DNA of 64,000 bases. Source: Pararge aegeria (lineage: Eukaryota > Arthropoda > Insecta > Lepidoptera > Nymphalidae). Location of the stretch: assembly GCF_905163445.1 (NCBI RefSeq), contig NC_053195.1:9042501-9106500 (forward strand), written 5' to 3'. Under the pieces are notes generated by a model, which saw only the letters and a program-made list of their open reading frames with translations, was not told the DNA's origin and did no database searches. This document shows, one piece after another, positions 1-11,757 of this stretch; within the stretch, counting starts at the first letter, position 1; every line of letters starts with the position of its first letter. The position numbers and the translations under genes are program-made.

Positions 1-145
1 CGTTCCAAAAAGAAGATATTATAGCTATTTAGCGATAAGGCCGCCAAATTGTACGTTCCACCTTATTGTGCTGTTGTATTTGTATCTCTGTAAATTTTCT
101 CTGTGGTGTACAATAAAAGTGTATTCATTCATTCATTCATTCATG
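1..145 (+). mobile_element. 3' tail of non-LTR retrotransposon or SINE with (CATT)n
   Basis: Contains the phrase AGCGATAAGGCCGCC followed by a T-rich 3' UTR, AATAAAAGTG and a (CATT)n microsatellite end. The same tail type recurs at 3603-3735 (minus), 8065-8200, 23255-23315 and 60206-60357, so it is a dispersed family. It is truncated by the window edge and has no coding capacity. Confidence 0.6.
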
Positions 146-494
146 TTAAAAATACCTGTATTATTGTTTACTTACTATTGGAATTGGACATTCATTGACT
201 TCAGTGGATTTCAAAAAGTCATTAAATACATCTCCTATGGTACATTCCAAGGCTTCGCATAACGGTTTCTTCCAGTAAAGGGCTCCTTGTTTGTAACCAC
301 CTTCTTTTTTCATTGCTCCATTGTATTCCAGCTATAACGTTTCAGTTATAACATTTATATACCAACTTATTTTTTCTATTTGGTGGCGTGTGTTATTGAT
401 TTTTTTTATAGCCGGTACCACTACGTAGTAGGGGTAGTCTGGTGGTCACCGTGATTGTGTAGTCCCACTGCCGGATCGGAATAAAAATGTCACT

Positions 495-660
495 TGCTTT
501 AGCCATGAAGGAAATTCTCGTGAGGAAACCTGCATGCCTAAGAGTTCTTCATAACTTTATCAAAGGCGAGCGAAGTTTACTAATCCGCACTTGGAAAGTG
601 TGATGGACGATGACCATGTATGACTCTGTAATGGGTTGATAATGATGACACTGTCGTGAT
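495..660 (+). mobile_element. Degenerate SINE/LINE 3' fragment ending in GAT-rich tail
   Basis: Carries the recurring phrase CGTGAGGAAACCTGCATGCC, then a spacer with AATCCGCACTTGG, and ends in a degenerate ATG/GAT tail. Related copies lie at 18728-18850, 29092-29220 (minus), 53840-54035 and 58805-59180 (minus). Confidence 0.55.
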
Positions 661-714
661 TTATCTAGTTTGCATTTATCTTGACGAAATAATAAGAAAA
701 GCCGGTGAATATTG

Positions 715-790
715 GTTAACTAAAGCAAAGGACAGACAGTCGTGGAGAAAAATGGAGGAGGCCTACACCCGTATAGAGGTCCATTGGGGT
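715..790 (+). mobile_element. Remnant of RTE-type LINE ORF C-terminus
   Basis: In the plus frame this stretch reads AKDRQSWRKMEEAYTR then a stop. This matches the general form of the C-terminal end of RTE-like reverse transcriptase ORFs (AKDR-x-x-W-x-x-x-E-E-A). Only about 25 codons survive. Assignment is from memory of the family pattern. Confidence 0.45.
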
Positions 791-800
791 ACTTGATTTT

Positions 801-1695
801 ATTATTTATTACTAAGAATTTAATATATATATATATATATAGATATCATTTTTATGCATCCACATATTATAATGTATTAATAATTGATAAAAATGTATTA
901 TGGATATAAAGAGGCTATAATAAAATAATAATTTATCTCACCATTTCATCTGATAGACGTCCACTGCTGGACATATGTCTTTTGTAAAGTCTTCTACACT
1001 CCTCAGTTTTGTGCGTGTAGGATTGACTATTTCCATCTTCCCGAACAAGCCAGATTCAGTAAGGGCTTTAGTACTATATACCACATCTATACGCTGCGGT
1101 AAGTTATACAGAATACCGATAAGATCAAAAAGCCACTTTGCTTAGCGTTCGTGGACTATGAGAAAATCTTTGATACTTTTATAAAAAAAACATTTCGTAA
1201 CTTACTTTAAAATTGTTTCCAATATCTAATTCTGTTGCCAATGTTATCTCCATAGCACTAGTAGTTCGATTATACTTTCTAGGTGATGCAAAAAATTTAA
1301 TGCCTCCTACTACCTCGATATCTGGACACTCTTCAAACTTTTGAAGTACGAAGTTCGCAGGACCCTGGTATTTTTTTTATATATATATTATTAATATTGG
1401 AAAGGGTGCAGAATGAAGGGGTCTTGAATTCAATGGAAAATAATAGGAGATCAAAGAAACCTATTGAGGGGTTCAATTACTTTCAAGAAATTCTTAGTAG
1501 CAGACCGATTCGAAAGACCTTGCGATGGAACATCTGTATTCGAATCTGCTAACTACTAGGGAGGTCAGCGTGACTTTATGAGACCTTTCCTGGCCATTCG
1601 AGAAGTCGCAGAATAACTCATATTACTAGGTTGGTGTTAAGCAAAGCAATATTCAGTTAAAAAAAACTCTTTTAAGCCTTTTATTTTGTTTATAG
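801..1695. other. Gene-free AT-rich stretch
   Basis: No coding potential seen. It contains a (TA)n run near 825-842 and, near 955-1005, a minus-strand RTE tail fragment with GTCCACTGCTGGACATATGTC. Confidence 0.6.
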
Positions 1696-1699
1696 ACGA

Positions 1700-1870
1700 G
1701 CGCTTGACTGCAATCACACCAGATGGTATGATGCTGCAGCCTAAGGTGTAGCGCGCTTGCCTAGAAGATGCCTATTCACTCTTGATTTGAAGGTACTCAT
1801 ATTGTAGGCACTGGGGAAAATGGAAGCTGGAAGGGCATTCCAGATCCTAGCCCTTGGAATGCCCTTCCCT
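1700..1870 (-). mobile_element. C-terminal remnant of Jockey/CR1-type LINE ORF2
   Basis: The minus strand translates as ARIWNALPASIFPSAYNMST, then FKSRVNRHLLGKRATP and a stop. WNxLP followed by an FKxRV-type helix is the usual C-terminal end of ORF2 in Jockey/CR1-clade non-LTR retrotransposons. Nothing upstream of the last 45 codons survives. Confidence 0.65.
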
Positions 1871-3500
1871 CCTATCCGATATTATCTTTTAATCTCTTAA
1901 GCAATGTTTCGATACCTACCAAAATTTGAGGTCCTAAACATGAAAACCTTTTGAAATTAATACTAACTAACAAAGTAACGCACAGTTGGTATAGTGAATA
2001 CATTGTAAGTTCAAAGTTGAATGAAAACAATTCAAACATTATTCTACTGTTTATTATAGTTCGGACACAATTGCGCTATTATTGTTATAGAAAGTCATAC
2101 CTATTTTTTTAATAGAGGAGCTGGTGGACATTTAAATATAGTGTTATGTTAAAGACAATAAAGTAAAAGAGTTTGGAAGCGTTCAGCATCCTTGTCATCT
2201 GGCAAATTGTTTATTTATCTTCCTGCGATGTCATCTGCCACAAATTCTGATATATAGAGTTCGATACAAGCTGTCATTCTACGACCGCCCGATTCATCGT
2301 GCCTTCTTTAACCTAAAAGGTGTTATGTTACTAGGGCGTTAACTTTCTGCAACGATTCAAGTTCAAAAAAGATTTTCCATATCTGACTTTTGGTTCCAGT
2401 GCGTTCATACAAACAAACCTAAATCCCACTCTTTAGGTTTAGAATTGTTATAGATTATTCTAGGTTTTTTTATTTCAGACCAGGATAAAATCTGCGGGCC
2501 CACAGGTGTTATGCATTGTTTTTCTAAATACATTAAGGCAATAGGATTGCCGGGTTGACATTGGCTTCAGGCTCATTATAACACTGTAATGGAAAAACTA
2601 GTTTAGGCGTGCAAGGTGGTCTTATCGATAGAGCGATCTCTCAAAGGCAACCTTTGGTGACAGTAATTCCTAAGAAACGGATTAATTCGGTAATAAAGTG
2701 CGGGTTGGTTGGTTGGAGTCCACGTACTCCAATGCACCAATACTGCCAAGCGCCATATTGACTTTAGTGTTGTTTTTACCGGCATTTCTTTAGCTATTAG
2801 TAGATTATATCTATGAACTGCATGATATTTAGTGCATTTGTGCGATTTTCAATTGTAGTTATTATTTTAAATAATATATCTAGCGTGATAGAATTTCTGT
2901 TATGTCCAGTAATAACATAACTCAGTGAATTTTTAGAAGTCATTCATAAAAAAGAAAATTAATAATAAAATTTCTTTCTTTCTTCAGCGTTTTCTTTCGC
3001 GTACAACTTCTGATAAGTATATCTTTCCACAAATTGTAAGTATACGCTGTTGTGTTGTTATTAAAGTTTTTTTTCTGTAATTTTTAGATTGGTGTCTAAT
3101 AACATTCATTCAGTAATCTTTCCTAAGCTTACCACTTTTATCCGCTATCCTACAAAATATAAAGGTGCTGGTTCTGTTGTGTACAAACTTTATATAATAC
3201 ATAGTTGACCGGCCTGAAATTTATTATTCTTATAACACTGCTATCCTCCTCACAAAGTGTTATGTAGAAAAGGTATATAAAAACCATATTAATAAAAACA
3301 ATAATATAAAATGCCCGGATGAAGTAACCGAATATGTCTACCTCGGATAAACAATAACATTAAGTAAGGAGGGACAGGGAAGGAGATTAGCAGACACATC
3401 CAACTCGGGTGGCTAGCCTTCAAAAGAGAAACAACCTTAGAGAAACTCTTTAAGGTTGAGGAAAATGGTTATTGGCATTTTATATGAACACTTATGACAC
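1871..3500. other. Gene-free stretch
   Basis: AT-rich with frequent stops in all frames. No gene, RNA or clear repeat recognised. Confidence 0.55.
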
Positions 3501-3504
3501 TTTG

Positions 3505-3595
3505 CGAAAAGTAGGAGAATCTGTTTAGTGTAGTTTATAATTTCTTCAATCCTTATACTTCACACCATACAGATCTTCAGCAATGTACCCAAATT
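3505..3595 (+). mobile_element. Solo arm of palindromic MITE
   Basis: Shares AGGAGAATCTGT, TTTATAATTTCTTCAATCC and CAGATCTTCAGCAATGTACC with the arms of the palindromic element at 22774-23115, so it is a solo or half copy of that family. Confidence 0.55.
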
Positions 3596-3602
3596 TACTA
3601 TA

Positions 3603-3735
3603 GGTGTGAATGAATGAATGAATACACTTTTATTGTACACTAAAGAAAAATTTAGTTACAGAGATATAAACATAGAGCAAGAGAGTACAATTTGGTGGCC
3701 TTATGGCTGCATAGCGATTTATTCCAGGCAACCAA
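3603..3735 (-). mobile_element. 3' tail of non-LTR element with (AATG)n
   Basis: Reverse orientation of the tail type seen at the left edge: (GAATGAATG)n, then CACTTTTATTGTACACTAAA and a GGTGGCCTTAT phrase. It is non-coding. Confidence 0.6.
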
Positions 3736-3739
3736 ATGC

Positions 3740-6700
3740 GTACAGTAAATATTATTTATCTTATTTTGTTCGATGACTACTAGATAGTGACATGGTCCCG
3801 CTGCTGTGGAAATTTTGGGACTTCTGATCAGAAAACAGCTGACCTGACTGTCTGAATGTTACTGCATTTAGCCTATAAAGTTAAATATTTTTTGTCTGCA
3901 TATCATAGTCGACTATAAAGTTCCATTGCTATCATTAGTATCTACACTAAAACTTCTCAGTTTTTTTGTATGTATGTCTGGATCGGTCAGTCCGAATGAA
4001 AAAAATCTGCGCTTGCTAGGCTATATTGAGGAAATTGTAGAGTATGTAGCATTACGCTGCGATCCGTAGTAGACGCGAGCAAAACCGAAGGGCACAGCAG
4101 GTTTGTAATACAAATTAAAATGTATCGAATTTCTTCATTAAATTAACTTTATTGCCAGAATGAAAATAAAATGAAAACTAGCTCTAAACAACATTTTAAT
4201 ATTTTTTTTTAATATAACCTTTTAATGCCATCAAAACCAGTCAGATAGAGATACAAATAAAAATAATGTTTCCCCGATTAATAATGAAATTTGATTTTAA
4301 TTTCAATTTAAAATAGATTCTGCTTGTATTATTTCCGTCACCTACAAATCTTCCAAGTCCTTCTGCATGTTTACGCTTTGATTTGTGATTCATACATTTT
4401 TTTCCAGATGTCCAGGTGGGGGTAGCTGCCCTCCCCTGCCCCCCTGGGTACGTATTGAAGGTTATTAAGTCAAATAATTCTATCAAAAGTTTTTAATTTT
4501 AAGGTAAATAAATAATGTTTAAATAATAAATCACCTTGCAATTTTCGTTATTTCCCATTACTCTCTATAATCTCTATAATCTTACTTAATCTATTTTTGT
4601 ATTTATATTTCTGTAACTAGGTTTGCTGTGTCGAACAATAAAATTTCATTCATACATACACTTGAAAAAAGGTACAATAAATTGCTTTATGATCTGCTAA
4701 TGCGTATAACCTACTCATATGTGAGCAATTAAACTATGTGAAATGATCATATCTAGCGTATATTGAGCGAAACGAGGCGTGAGAGTTTCAAAATCTTAGT
4801 TAAATGCCTTCTTAAAAGTGTGCACTGTATATATTTTTATTCTTTATCTAGTTGTCGCTTTACTTCGGTCTTCTTGATGGTACGTTATAAAGTATTATAA
4901 CAGGAGTATTTAGTAAGTTAGTTAAAGTATAACATGAATGTGCGGGCATCGCTTAAATCATACGTACAACTTAATAAAGTAATTAAACAAAAATGGTCTG
5001 AAACTCAATGGTAGGTACTCGTAGGTAGTATTTTTTTGTTTTGAGACCAATGTGTTTTATTATTTTATATTCTTAATGTATACTGTCACGGCAAGAAAAA
5101 TAAAAGTGATGGGCTCCTCGGGTACGGATTTCATTCAATTTCAAGTACCTTCGGTTTGTGACTACATTTAACACCAAACTTCCAAATGTATGGACAGCAG
5201 TGTCATTAACAGGCCGCCGTTATTGCGTACCGAAGACAAAGAATAATTTAATATTTATGTTATTGCTCTCAAAACAACATTATTATCAATCTCATGACTA
5301 CATTGACAATAAGTATAAGGAACTGCGGAGTCACGATTAACTTTCGCTAGCGATTCTGTTGTTTCGACACTTTTCAAAGAATTATAATTGTTCAAATCAT
5401 TGATTTAATAAGCAATAATAAAATAGTATGCTACAATTTGAATAAGTAAAAATTTACAACTTCACTGGCACAGTGAAGTTGTAAATTTGTGAAGATAAGT
5501 GGGATGTTGTGGGTACGATACAAGCGCCATTTGAGAATTAGTAAGTTCTATATTTTCTCTTGTCTGGGCTGATGGGAGGCTTCGGCAGTGGGTGGTAAAT
5601 TAAAGACAAACTAAATTGGAATAAATGGAGAAATTTGAACGTCTATAAAGAGTGTTAAAAATAAATGTACAAAATTATAATTTGGAATTTGAATTGAATA
5701 TTCCTTCGATACCCATAACAGGATAGCCTAGGATAGATATTAATAATACATTCTGTATCCCTTTGTGTGTAGTTTCAATAAAGTTTTTCTATTCCACTTA
5801 TATTCTATTCCAATCCAGATGCTATCCTTTTCTAGCTCTTCCCTATAGATACATAGCACTACCTTTATGTGCTATCTAAAGTTTTTGGATTTTAATGAAC
5901 GGGTATTACACTATATAATCACTAACCATCAGGTGAGATTTCAGTCAAGATCTATAAAAAAAAATGCTACACTTTATAGGGGCTAATGAAAAAACAAGTC
6001 AACCAAAAAAACCTTTTTAATTGACCTCTTATATTATTTCCTACTGAATAAACTAAAATTCACGCTAATGCGTCCAAGAATTAACGTAAGTAACGAAACC
6101 AGGATAAAAAAATGAATTTAATATCGAATTGCATGCGAAAAAATTTACGGCTGGACCGTCCGGTCAATAGACCCTGTTGCATGAGCTAGATTCACATCGA
6201 AAGGTTGAGCAATGACACACAGCAGGTATTTTTAGGACATGCTTTTATGTCATCACGAAATGACAATAGCGAGATTCAAGACAATGGAAACGTGAAACAA
6301 TCACGCGTAAAAGTGCTTAGCTTTAAAGAATTACTTTAAATGGATTTTAATCTCGCAACACGTGCATTTATCTCTTTAGAACACTATTTATCTCAGATTG
6401 GGACTGTATTTGCTAATCGTAATTGTAGACGATAAGGTTTTGTACGCATCTAGTGGATAAATTGTAGCGGTTTTTACGTAGTTAGATGACGATAAGAACG
6501 GTGTGCGGCTGGGTCTATGGCGGTCTCCACTTTACTTAACAGATGGCGACACAAAGATCCCGCATTGCGCTAACGAAGTTTGCACAAATAATGACCATAT
6601 ATACAACTTCCATAGATGAATTGTTCGACCTCGGAAAATCTTCCTATTGTTACGGTCGAGCGCATTACCATAGCTCTCGTACAGGTTTAAGTTCTTAGAA

Positions 6701-6970
6701 CCGCCGTACAAATATAACCAAAAAGTTCTTGGCCTACTTAGCCTCATGAAAAAGAGACAAGAAATCAGACTTCAGTTGATCATGCGTCTGACTACCAGTT
6801 TCTTAAATAGATCAGATCATCAATACCGAGCAAATCAAACTGAGCACAACAGAGCAGCGAAAGTGTTCACGTGTGAGTCTGTCTCATTTCCTTTAAACTT
6901 GAGATTTTGAGTGAGGTTGAAAATCCTATTGGCAGTTATACACCTCAACGCAGAAGCCTGTAGAAGATTA
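3740..6970. other. Gene-free AT-rich stretch
   Basis: No convincing coding region. The open frames present lack a recognisable domain or a start context. A perfect hairpin sits at 5450-5488. GGGAGGCTTCGGCAGTGG near 5575 is a fragment of the tRNA-derived SINE family seen in full at 12868. Confidence 0.5.
5450..5488. repeat. Perfect 18-bp hairpin
   Basis: AAATTTACAACTTCACTG at 5450-5467 and its exact reverse complement at 5471-5488, with a 3-nt loop (GCA). It is not followed by a T-run that would suggest a terminator and is most likely a MITE core or snap-back structure. Confidence 0.85.
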
Positions 6971-6974
6971 AACT

Positions 6975-7172
6975 AAAGACTCTAGTGCCAAAGTTACCCG
7001 ACACTTTAACGAAAATATCCCGTAAGTCGATGTCAGTAATATCGAACGGCTCCTGCGAACGGGTGGAGAACGGATACTTGATGTTCTTTAGCGATTGTTC
7101 AATTACGTCATTCACCAAGGAAGGCCCAATACCCATGCCTCTGGTGTTGTATAGCAGCGTTGGGGTTCTGTT
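6975..7172 (-). pseudogene. Possible orphan coding exon, unrecognised
   Basis: The minus strand has an open segment of about 60 residues beginning after a plausible splice acceptor (pyrimidine-rich CCACTTTTCGTTTAG just above 7172). It contains MGIGPSLVNDVIEQSLKNI and later DITDIDLRDIFVKVSGNFGT. The composition is protein-like (amphipathic, balanced charges) and unlike the random frames around it. The alternating beta pattern vaguely recalls insect TULIP-type lipid-binding proteins (takeout or group-7 allergen), but I cannot assign a family. No convincing donor or partner exon was found on either side, so it may be a stranded exon, a pseudogene or chance. Confidence 0.25.
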
Positions 7173-7436
7173 CTAAACGAAAAGTGGCAATAACTTGCTG
7201 AATAACTACAAGCCTATCTCGCTGCTGAGCGATGAGCAAATCTACATATTGTTCTCCACAGTTCAGAGAGTTGAGTTGTATTTTTTTTTATTCCACTTCA
7301 AGTTATTGTTTAATTGCAATCTCACCTTGCGGCTTTTACGCGACATGTTATCGGAAAGCTAAATTTCTTAATGGCAAATCTTTGTCGGTTGGATCATCAT
7401 GACGAAGGACTAGACCATATCAGAGAAAATTCAGAA

Positions 7437-7525
7437 ATTACATATTCCCAAATTGTGCCTGTCGGGATTCGAACCGGGACCTCCAACTTTAAAAAACAGC
7501 ATATAGAATTCCATGTAGGTCGTCA
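7437..7525 (-). mobile_element. tRNA-derived SINE head fragment
   Basis: Reverse orientation of a pol III B-box type sequence (GGGATTCGAACCGGGACCTCC on the plus strand) flanked by ATTCCCAAATTGTGCCTG. It matches the head of the SINE family at 12868-13105. Confidence 0.6.
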
Positions 7526-7894
7526 AAAGAGTTCTTACCTATCATTATCTTCCTCTGTCCTGAAAAACTATTATTTTTTATAACATCACATAAGCTTTTA
7601 CATATTGATACGGTAACGTATTCCAATGGCTCAGTTAGCTTGAAATCATATGGAAAGACAAAAGTTCTTATATATATAATTGGTAGCCGTACGCTTAAGT
7701 TAGTTCATCTATTGAGGTAGGCTACAAAGGCATTCCGTATCGCAGCGATTTTCCCTCTAGGTGTGACGTGACCGTAATGCGTTTAAACTCAGCATTTGCG
7801 ATAGTTGTCGCAGTATACTATTAAGGTTAGTTATGTTGCCTACAGATTGCCTTTAATAAATGTTTTTTAATATCTATTAGAGAATTCATCGTCG

Positions 7895-8025
7895 TCGACG
7901 ACGACGTCCACTGCTGGACATAGGTCTTTTTTAGGGAGTTCCACAATACACGGTCCTGGGCCGCTTGCCTCCAGCGGCTCGCAGCGACTCGCTCGATGTC
8001 ATCCGTCCACCTCGTTGGGGAATTT
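7895..8025 (-). mobile_element. RTE-type LINE 3' end
   Basis: The plus strand shows GTCCACTGCTGGACATAGGTC followed by the reversed C-terminal coding tail (WRAxxAxRxLLEASGPGP-like on minus). GACGACGACG lies at its left end in place of the GAT tail. It is the same family as 10670-10872. Confidence 0.6.
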
Positions 8026-8064
8026 TAAGGAATTAGTACTTTTTCTATACTTAGTTATAATTCC

Positions 8065-8200
8065 TAAGGTTGCCTGGAAGAGATCGCTACAAAGCGATAA
8101 GGCCGCCTTTTGTATACTTCTTCTGTCTGTGTTTTCTTTTATTATTTTTTTGTATTTTTATTTGTGTGCAAATAAAGAGTATAAATAAATAAATATAATT
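8065..8200 (+). mobile_element. Non-LTR 3' tail with AAATAAAT end
   Basis: Contains GGTTGCCTGGAAGAGATCGC and AGCGATAAGGCCGCC, then a T-rich stretch and (AAAT)n. It is the best preserved copy of the tail family also present at 1-145, 23255 and 60206. Confidence 0.65.
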
Positions 8201-8204
8201 GACG

Positions 8205-8395
8205 GACCAAGCATATAGCCCACCTGATGGTAAGTGGAAAACCATCTCCTATAATCGGAGCAGCACTTCGCGGGGCATGCAAGGAACGCGTCCTGCAACA
8301 TGCCGCTCTGTACCCATCAACCTAAGGGGTAGGTGATAAGCATCATGTTCCTGATGATTACACCGGCTGAAGGGTGTGGTCTTCAGACCAGATCA
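8205..8395. mobile_element. LINE 3' fragment (dispersed lepidopteran repeat)
   Basis: Contains CACCTGATGGTAAGTGG, CATGCCGCTCTGTACCCATC and TTACACCGGCTGAAGGGTG. These phrases recur in diverged form near 45770-45960. It is non-coding here. Confidence 0.45.
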
Positions 8396-8413
8396 CAACA
8401 ATACAACAATTCT

Positions 8414-8687
8414 GACGGCCGATTGGAGTTTGCAGCGACCCTGCTTTCTGAGTCCAAGGCCGTGGGTTCGATTCCCACTACTGGAAAATGTTTGTGTGAT
8501 GAGCATGAATTTTTTCAGTGTCTGGGTGTGTATGTATATTCAAAGTATTTATGTATATTATTTATAAAAATATTCATCAGTCATATTAGTACCTATAAAA
8601 CAAGCTATGCTTACTTTGGGGCTAGATGGCGATGTACCTATTGTCGTAGTATATTTAATTATTATTTAATTAATTTAATTAGTTTGA
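8414..8687 (+). mobile_element. tRNA-derived SINE (Metulj-like), full length
   Basis: It starts with a degenerate pol III A-box region (GACGGCCGATTGGAGTTTGC), then a clear B box (GTGGGTTCGATTCCCAC), then the body TGTTTGTGTGATGAGCATG, a TATTCATCAGTCAT block, GGGGCTAGATGGCGATGT and a TATTTAATTATT tail. Copies occur at 16092 (+), 37632 (-), 43076 (-), 47100 (+) and 47462 (+). The name is from memory of nymphalid SINEs; the family identity is firm, the name less so. Confidence 0.75.
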
Positions 8688-8689
8688 TG

Positions 8690-8779
8690 TGGGCTCTACT
8701 AAGACCAGGGCGCGTTTGGAGCCCTCGTAACTTTAGGTTTTAGTTGGCGAACGTAGTTGTCACACCTCATAGTTATGTA

Positions 8780-8821
<42 letters not shown>

Positions 8822-8870
8822 CGCTTTATAAGTGCCTGTGATAGGCCTATTTGAATAAAGAATATGCGTA
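8690..8870 (+). mobile_element. Dispersed 3' tail element containing (TA)n
   Basis: GGGCTCTACTAAGACCAGGG, CGCGTTTGGAGCC and TTAGTTGGCGAACGTAGTTG are followed by an uninterrupted (AT)n run at about 8780-8818 and GCCTGTGATAGGCCTATTTG with AATAAAG. The family recurs at 20960-21150 and 37095-37258, where the AT run is shorter. Confidence 0.65.
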
Positions 8871-8874
8871 TTTG

Positions 8875-10435
8875 AAACTTGTATTTAAACTTATGGGTGA
8901 AACTTACTAAACTAGGTACTGAGAGAGCTTGGAAATTGCGAAAACATTTGAATGTATCTTAATTAAAATCTTGAAGGTGGTAACAATTGAAACCTTTAAC
9001 GCTTTGATAATAATTTGATAATTTAGTTTACAATTACATTACGCAGCAGGGACACAGAAAATTGACCTTTCTAGTTGAACTTTGTAGTAGTTAAAAGCTT
9101 ACTAAAGTTTAGTGGATAAAAATCCACTTAATTTTAGTCAAATTCTGAATTAATTATTTATTGTTTTGCAAATAAAACAGTAAGTACCTTTTCATGTCGG
9201 GTCAAAAACACTTAGCTCTTGGATTTTTCTGTAAAGAAATTACTATAACACGCCCAGCAATCGAATAAGCTGAAGATACGACTTATCGATATCGTCTCAG
9301 CGATTAGTGCAAGTAATAACATACGGGCCGGACGGGTTATCGTGCTCTTCCAGGCATGAGGGTAAAGAACGCCAATTTCTTATCCGCGGACTAAGAATTT
9401 CTTAGGATGTCTAGTGTTAGGCTAAGACCGATGTGATGTTTTATCACCTATTAAAATCTTATACTAAGGTCCCACTAGGTAACTACCAACTTTTTACATT
9501 TTCAGTTTTAAATATAAAACTTTAACAACATTGCTCGGGTATTGTCTTATATAATTCCTACTTATAGGTGGGAAATAAACACGTGCCCTGCAGGCACTGC
9601 AGAAGTTAATAATAGAAAAGCGTCAACACAATCCTATAACAAAAAGGTATCAAGTTATCGCATTGAAATATTACTTATCAATGAATGAAGTCGTGGGTGT
9701 ATCACTGTTGTTGATGCCGCAGTAAACTGGAGCAAGCTGATAAATTGTAAACTTCGAGTACATCTGTTCTTTCATCTGTAACTGACGTATGCTTTTATAA
9801 ACAGCTTCTTGTCCAACAAGTTTTGTGACTTCCTATAACAGCGCATAAGATTGCTTTTCACTGTGACCCAGTTATCCTATACTATACTTAAAATAATGTG
9901 TAAATGAATACATGCACGTATTTTAGTCTGTAGAGAGAAACATAATAGGGCCTTGGCTCTTAATGATAAGCTATAAATACAAGGTAGGTTTTATATAATC
10001 TATAAAGTACTCAACTAAGAATTCGCGTACATTTTATTCATATTTGCTTACAAAATTAATAGATTTAAAATAATCAGGTAAGTATTGCACATTTAACTTA
10101 AAGGAAATGAACTAGCCAAGTAGGGTCCAGCACGGACAATGCAATAACATTACCATATATACTATATACTTCAAGGCTGCCATGGCTATTTTTCCATGGT
10201 TTTATCTTACCAAGATGATATAACCAATTCTTCTGTACGTCTGAACTCAATCTAAACGTTTGGACTATTTTCATGAACTTTTATATGTTGGTGACAAACC
10301 TGCATATAAGTAACAATATGCAGCTCTATCAGACCCCCTTATGAAGGTGAAATCATAAAGAAAGTTTTTTTTTCACCCAAACGAGACTCTGGTTATTGGG
10401 CACTGCTAATTCTATTAGAATTTTTCAAATACAAT
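8875..10435. other. Gene-free stretch
   Basis: No gene, RNA or recognisable element seen. It is AT-rich with stops in all frames. Confidence 0.5.
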
Positions 10436-10439
10436 TCAG

Positions 10440-10540
10440 TCTGAATGACGTCATCATCATCATACCAGCCCACTACAGGACACTGTCACCTCCCACATTA
10501 AGAAGGGTTTAGGCTGGAGTACACCACGTTGACTTAGTTG
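10440..10540 (-). mobile_element. SINE/LINE fragment with GAT tail
   Basis: GTCATCATCATCATACCAGC followed by CAGCCCACTACAGGACACTG and GAAGGGTTTAGGCTGGAGT. This is the reversed tail of a dispersed family related to that at 58805. Confidence 0.5.
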
Positions 10541-10669
10541 CGGACTAATACAGAAATGCATTCACCGGACGATAAATGATAATAATAGATTAGTTCAATT
10601 TCATTCGTTTATTTATTGCTTTCATATATAGCACACAATACTGCACACATTATTGAGTAGATATGCAAT

Positions 10670-10872
10670 AAGGTATTGGAGTGGCAACCCCGCACCCCGG
10701 TAAACGCAGTGTTGGTCGACCCCAAAACTGGTGGATAGACGACAAGCGAGTCGCGGGGAGCCGCTGGATACTAGCGGTCCAGAATCGTGGAGTTTGGTAC
10801 GCCCTTTAAAAGACCTATGTCCAGCAGTGGTCGTCAATCGGTTGATTTGATAATGATGATGATGATGATGCA
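10670..10872 (+). mobile_element. RTE-type LINE 3' end with (GAT)n tail
   Basis: The plus strand, allowing frame slips, encodes GKRSVGRPQNWW, IDD, RVAGSRW, then QNRGVWYAL and TYVQQWSSIG. This is the standard C-terminal end of RTE-clade reverse transcriptase ORFs, followed by a short spacer and (GAT/ATG)n at 10850-10872. It is clearly decayed. Confidence 0.75.
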
Positions 10873-11553
10873 ATAAGGTTGAAATGATTTTAAACAGTTT
10901 TTTTAATAATATTACTAATTTTACTTTGTGTGGATCAGAAAAAAAATCTAGTATTATTTGTAATTATGTTAAATAGAAGATTAAAATAATTTTATGTAAA
11001 ATAATGTTAATTTTTGTCAAGAATGTTATACTAAAGTAATTAAAAAGATGATCATACTAAATCGTAGAACGATAGAGATGGATGGGGCTTAAAGTTATAT
11101 TTTGCACACGATGGATTTCGCACCTGATGATTAACATCTTTGTTGGGAAATGATTGCTACAATTCTTTTGCGGTTTCTGCGGAACGTGTACCTTACCTTG
11201 TGTACGGTGCTTATGTTATATTTGTTATGATATCTTTTGTTCCTTTGTTTGCTATTATTGAGTGTACAATAATAAAATCTAATCAGATTTATTAGTGAAC
11301 TGTGATTAATTCAAAAGATTATGTCTGTAATGTTTAACTTATTCTGTTAATAGTAATTTATGTTACAAGTATGTAATAATCAATCCATAAGCGCCATATA
11401 CGACGTTTTTCATCACACTTGCAATAAAAAAGGCTTTCCACTGCATGAAAGTTTCGTAGGCTCCATAGATTTTGGTGGAAACAGGTTATCCACTCGCGAT
11501 TCGTGCCTCGGTTATTATTCCCGGCGGAATTGTTACAAGTTAAACTGGATATT

Positions 11554-11610
11554 AATTAAATTGGTATAAATAATATACATTTTATGTATATTATTTAAAC
11601 CAATTTAATT
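11554..11610. repeat. Near-perfect 27-bp inverted repeat
   Basis: ATTAAATTGGTATAAATAAT-type left arm (11554-11580) and its reverse complement at 11583-11610, with about one unpaired base and almost no loop. This is an AT-rich snap-back or MITE remnant. Confidence 0.75.
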
Positions 11611-11719
11611 ACTTTATAAAGATTATAATTATATCAACTATTTACTGCAAATGCGAAAGAAATAGTCTTCAAAATGGCAAAGTTTCATGGTTCGTATTTT
11701 GTGTTGGTTTTGCATAGCT

Positions 11720-11757
11720 CAGATTTCAACATATCTTAGTAGATATGTTGAAATCTG
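11720..11757. repeat. Perfect 17-bp hairpin
   Basis: CAGATTTCAACATATCT (11720-11736) and AGATATGTTGAAATCTG (11741-11757) flank a 4-nt loop TAGT. Confidence 0.85.
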
